Shown in pieces: positions 60,389-64,000 of a stretch of DNA of 64,000 nucleotides. The DNA is taken from assembly GCA_963281255.1 (NCBI GenBank), contig OY725494.1, forward strand, positions 3,175,934 through 3,239,933, written 5' to 3'. Source of the DNA: Aphrocallistes beatrix (taxonomy: Eukaryota > Porifera > Hexactinellida > Sceptrulophora > Aphrocallistidae). Position numbers and translations under genes: made by a program. Each line of letters begins with the position of its first letter. Within the stretch, counting starts at the first letter, position 1. The notes under the pieces were generated by a model that saw nothing but the letters and a program-made list of their open reading frames with translations, searched no databases and was not told where the DNA came from.

Positions 60389-62259
60389 TCATGCATCAAT
60401 ATTGAGGAGAGGAGCACTCAGTTCAGGAGAGGATGAGTCGGTAGAGAGCATTTGGAAACAGTTCCTCACTCTGCCTTTACAGTAGAGGTAGAATAGGTGC
60501 TGTGCTCTCGTTATAACCTGACACACGTCTATCCGTCCTGAAAGGGATGACAGAAATGTGAAGAAACCTGCAACATCATCCGTATTGAGGATGCTATCTC
60601 TGTGTGTGATGAGAATTGCTACACACACAAACATTTCGAACGTTATCGAGTCATTGAACTCGCAATGGAATGAGTCGATAGAGTTAAGACCACATCCTTC
60701 TCTCTTGAACTCATCTCTCTGTGCATGCCTCTGGTACCTCTTCCCTTCGTCCGAATTCAGTTCCAAGAAGTGACAAGCGATGACGTCGAACAGGTAGAGG
60801 CCATCTTCAAAGGGGAACTCTCGCTTGAAGCACATTATCAACCACCTCTGTACGAATAGGAAATCATGCATTTCAGACTGTGCGAAGAAAGCGTGCAGGT
60901 CTGGATCTAGCTCCTCCATCAGTTCTCTTACTAGCTCTACCTTAATGATAAATAATTACGCAAATAATGATGGTTTTATACGTTACATATCTGTATTCTA
61001 AAATTTTGATGGAATTGATTAGGATTTTGTGTCTTTCAATAATAACTTTGCTAGGTACTAGTTCTATGTGTTCAAAATGTGCGGGTAATAGTAAGTCTAG
61101 CTACTACCTTATCAAAAAAACTCTTCTCCAAGAAATCGTTTCTTCCTTTCTTCATAAAACTGAAGAAAAGCCAAAACGCTTCAGTCTCGTCTTGCATCAC
61201 AACCAGGAACCTGGAGAGCACGTCGTTCATTCCCTGCACGTACCCCAGCTCTTTGTCCACAGCTGCGTAGCTAGCTAGAATGTTACGCACCTAGCAGGAT
61301 GGCACAGGTTGAAATCGGACCTGGATTCTACGTCTTTCAATTAGGAAAACTAATCAGCAACTACTGGAGAAATAAATCTCACTTTAATAAGGTTTTCGTT
61401 CCTTTTCCCAAAAAAGAAATCTAGGTCTCTGTCGGTACGCGGCACGTCCTTGTCAATAGACCGCATGACCTTAGCATATTCAGCCTCCACCAGGTTGATC
61501 TTAGACGCGAATATAGACGCTTGCAGGGAGAGCGAGTTCTCCAGCTCTGCGATAACACACACTCCACCCAGCACCGCCACGCCCTCTCCCTCCGAGGAGG
61601 CGCCAACCTCTGCGTACTTGGGGGTGAGAGTGAGGTGCGCCGTGCTGACGTCATCTTCTGAGTAACAGGCCTGCAGCAGGGCGGACTTGAGTGGGTCGGG
61701 CAGGGAGGGCTGGGAGATGGGCGCAGGGGTCTCCACTGGCAGGAGATGAAGGGGCGTGCTTTCGTCCACCATGTACTCAGGTGTCATTCTGAAGTACCTG
61801 GGGGTGTGGGGAGCTAGGCAAGTTAAATTTACCAGGTTTGAAACACGACATAGTAGATAAGACTCTCACTAAACTATCATTCACTAAGCACTAGTTGGCA
61901 CTAGGTGTGTGTAAAAAGATAAAACTCTCCTACCTGCACTTTTCGCTGCCGATAAGGATGCATATCCGTTGCCAGTGCCCCTTAATAGATTCGTAGTAGA
62001 ACCTATTCTCTGCGTCTATGACTAGTCTCTCTCTGTACGTGGAGTGGAGAGGGTACACGCCGTACAGGAACTTCCACACCTTCTTCCTCAGACTGGGTTC
62101 GATCCCCTCCTCAAACACCAGCCGGTAGAAGTGGGCCGGGTTCACGATCTGTCCCTCCGCATTGAACAGTCCCTGCCACACCTCCTCCGTGATTCCGTAG
62201 TGGCGGGAAGTGCGCTGCTTGATGAAATCTGCCTCAGAGTCCCATGCACCGGAACTCAT
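60389..62259 (-). CDS. TBC-domain Rab GTPase-activating protein
   Basis: Four exons (62259-61934, 61797-61383, 61290-61108, 60940-60389) give 491 residues with fitting phases. A RabGAP accelerates GTP hydrolysis by Rab proteins on membranes. The entry motif EEGIEPSLRKKVWKFLYGVYP starts the TBC domain. The Arg finger lies in IDKDVPRTDRD and the Gln finger in GYVQGMNDVLS, so both catalytic residues are present. Later blocks are FVQRWLIMCFKREFPFEDGL and FEMFVCVAILITHRDSIL. An insertion of about 110 residues splits the domain between the first helices and IDKDVPRTDR, and a second one of about 35 residues precedes the FEMFVCV block. The subfamily is unclear: features recall TBC1D15/16/25 and SGSM proteins. 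No PTB, RUN or lipid-binding domain is seen. Confidence 0.88.
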
Positions 62260-62890
62260 CTCGAGTCGCGATTAATCGTAATACGCAGTGGCGATGTTAA
62301 ATAACAAAATAATTTGTCTTGCTTCAATCTTCTGATACAATGTTTATCAGTACATACCAGAGGCGTAGTCAAGGTGGTGGAAAATTTGGCTACGCCAGTT
62401 GCATACACATGCATATGGTAATTAATTTTCAATGCAATAGGTTTAAAGCTGGACTAGCATAATTATTCAATTAGCCGTGTTGGGTAATCAAAGTTCGGAC
62501 TGGTTGCATCGTTACAAAATCGCTATATTTATCGAGTATACTCCTCTAGACATGATAGAGTAGGAGATCAACCTGCCCCGCATGCTAATTTCATACATTG
62601 AATAAATTATTTTTATACATAGTGTTCATTTTTTGCGGGGGGTGGGGTCCTCCTTTACGCCTTTTAAAAACTGACATTAAAGTTTAGAAAAGAGTAGTAA
62701 CACCTGCTGCTAGTTTCACGTCAAAGTGAAAATAAAACTGTACAAAAAGCATGAATAATTAAACAATCATTATCTCAGACACACATCATGAACCAAATCC
62801 AAAACAGCTAAATTAATATTCAACCAATTATGTTATAACAATATTGTCAAAGAGCAAAGTCATCCACTACGTTTTGCACTACGTTAGTTG
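62260..62890. other. Intergenic DNA, TBC gene to window-edge gene
   Basis: A G-run (GGGGGGTGGGG) lies near 62640. No gene or repeat was recognised. Confidence 0.45.
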
Positions 62891-64000
62891 TTAGTCAAAG
62901 TCAATGAGAACCTGCTCCCTGGGGATGGGACTGGCAGACTGCTGGTAGAAGTCTAGCTGGGGGGCGTAGGAGGGGGGGATCATGCTGACCTGGTTCACCT
63001 GTGGTGGGATGGGTGCTTGAGGTAGAGAGTGGATCTGGTATGAGAAATTTTGTCGTTATATGGGAGCAATCAAATATATAATTAATTAATAAAAAAATTG
63101 GGACAACTAATCTATACGGCGTATTTCATACCTCTTGAGTCTGATACTGGAGAGGTATCTCGATGGGGACCTGAGGGAGTAACGAGGGTTGAGTGAGAGG
63201 GTTAGGCACCGTGTGCTGATGGAAGTGAGGAGGGTGCTGTGTGAGGTAGGAGAGATTGGGAGGACTGGTGCCAAGGATAGGCAGGGAGGAGGGCTGCTGT
63301 AGTGTGGCGGGAGGCATGAGAGAAGCTGGATGTAGCTGAGTGAGGATTGGAACTGAAGAAACAGGAAACTTAAATGCTATTAGAACTATTTCAATACTTG
63401 AAACGTCCTATATCCTTATGCACTTTTTAAGCATTTCGTTTACTTTAAAACCGAAACGTTAGTACGGTATCTACAACACAGACATATTCATACATCGCAT
63501 ATCTACGTACTTTGATTAGGATTGGTTGAGAAGTTGAGTCCGGACTCCTGCAGCACCTGACTGGAGTTGAGAGGGGAGAAGGGGTCCGTCGGCTTACTGG
63601 TCTCGGCGTGAGTGAGCTGGGAGAGGGAGGGGGGCGGTGGTTGTACAAGGCGGTCGTACGTGTTCAAAGAGGTGGGAAGAGAGGAGGGCCCGGAGAGGAG
63701 GTTAACAGGAGGAGTGTACACGGGGAAGTGAGCAGTTCCCTGTGGGAGAAGGGAAGGAAGGGGGGAGATATAGGGAGGAACCTGTCCTACATTCCCCTCA
63801 AACTTCCCAGGAATAATCTGCGCAAGGTGCTGCGCCACCACCTGCTGCTCCTGCATGCGCTGGTGCTCATTCACCAGGTGTCTCCGCCTGCGCTGCTCCT
63901 CCACCTTCCTCTCTTCCTCCTCTCTCAGCTCGCGCTCCCGCTCCTTCGCCAGACGCAGCCCCATGTCCACCTGCTCGGACTGGTGCTTGCGGATGAGCGC
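62891..64000 (-). CDS. C-terminal part of coiled-coil protein with clathrin-box tail
   Basis: Three exons on the minus strand join in frame: from beyond 64000 to 63511, 63352-63132 and 63034-62891. The visible part of about 285 residues begins with a charged coiled coil (LRLAKERERELREEEERKVE, then QRRRRHLVNEHQ) and continues as a Pro-, Gln- and Ser-rich disordered tail. The very C-terminus is QVLIDFD, a match to the clathrin box L-hydrophobic-x-hydrophobic-acidic. ESCRT-0 protein HRS has the same order (coiled coil, Pro/Gln tail, terminal LISFD), so an HGS-like endosomal sorting protein is a reasonable but unproven guess. The diagnostic VHS, FYVE and UIM domains would lie outside the window. 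Other clathrin adaptors are possible. Confidence 0.6.

Overview
The window is animal nuclear DNA. Genes are split by GT-AG introns on both strands, intergenic DNA is AT-rich and full of DNA-transposon debris, and the genes are metazoan: Cdc42, paraplegin, an Ig-domain adhesion GPCR, a CDKL2/3-like kinase, UNG, PEX2, a TBC RabGAP and dynein heavy chain pieces. The compact gene spacing and the single-exon 7TM genes of no recognised class suggest a non-bilaterian such as a sponge, but that placement is inference; no species is claimed.

Layout. 1-5 kb: intronless Cdc42 (+), a hAT-type MITE, and intronless DDX49 (-). 5.2-12.3 kb: six-exon SPG7/paraplegin (+), whose 3.7 kb third intron contains a complete single-exon 7TM gene on the same strand. 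13-16.2 kb: Ig-domain adhesion GPCR (-) with a degenerate autoproteolysis site. 16.3-21.8 kb: gene-free, with MITEs and inverted repeats. 21.8-23.5 kb: a single-exon protein joining a LEM domain, a BTB fold split by a ubiquitin-like domain, and a BACK-like tail (-). 24.3-26.4 kb: CDKL kinase (-). 27.5-33.3 kb: four-exon uracil-DNA glycosylase (-), with a dead DD37D mariner in intron 1. 33.4-40.5 kb: repeats (two more hAT MITEs, a large foldback, satellites) and a captured dynein heavy chain fragment. 40.6 kb: a small RING ORF.

41-58.5 kb is a recent tandem array. It holds four nearly full-length copies and one truncated copy of an intronless 7TM receptor-like gene, two copies of intronless PEX2 and a second dynein fragment, interspersed with mobile elements. 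The copies share a TATA-type promoter and nearly identical cytoplasmic segments. Their differences cluster at predicted extracellular ends of helices 2, 6 and 7, a pattern expected of a ligand-sensing family. The nested gene in SPG7 has the same loop plan and is a possible distant member. 58.9-60.3 kb: a mariner with few lesions. 60.4-62.3 kb: TBC RabGAP (-). 62.9-64 kb: the 3' end of a gene for a protein with a C-terminal clathrin-box-like tail (-), running off the window.

Most genes are unrelated housekeeping or signalling genes. The unusual content is the 7TM array, the LEM/BTB/ubiquitin-like fusion, the degenerate adhesion GPCR site, and a repeat family that carries CRE- and AP-1-like sites. 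Exon joins were worked out by reading frame and splice-site fit only; no transcript evidence was available.
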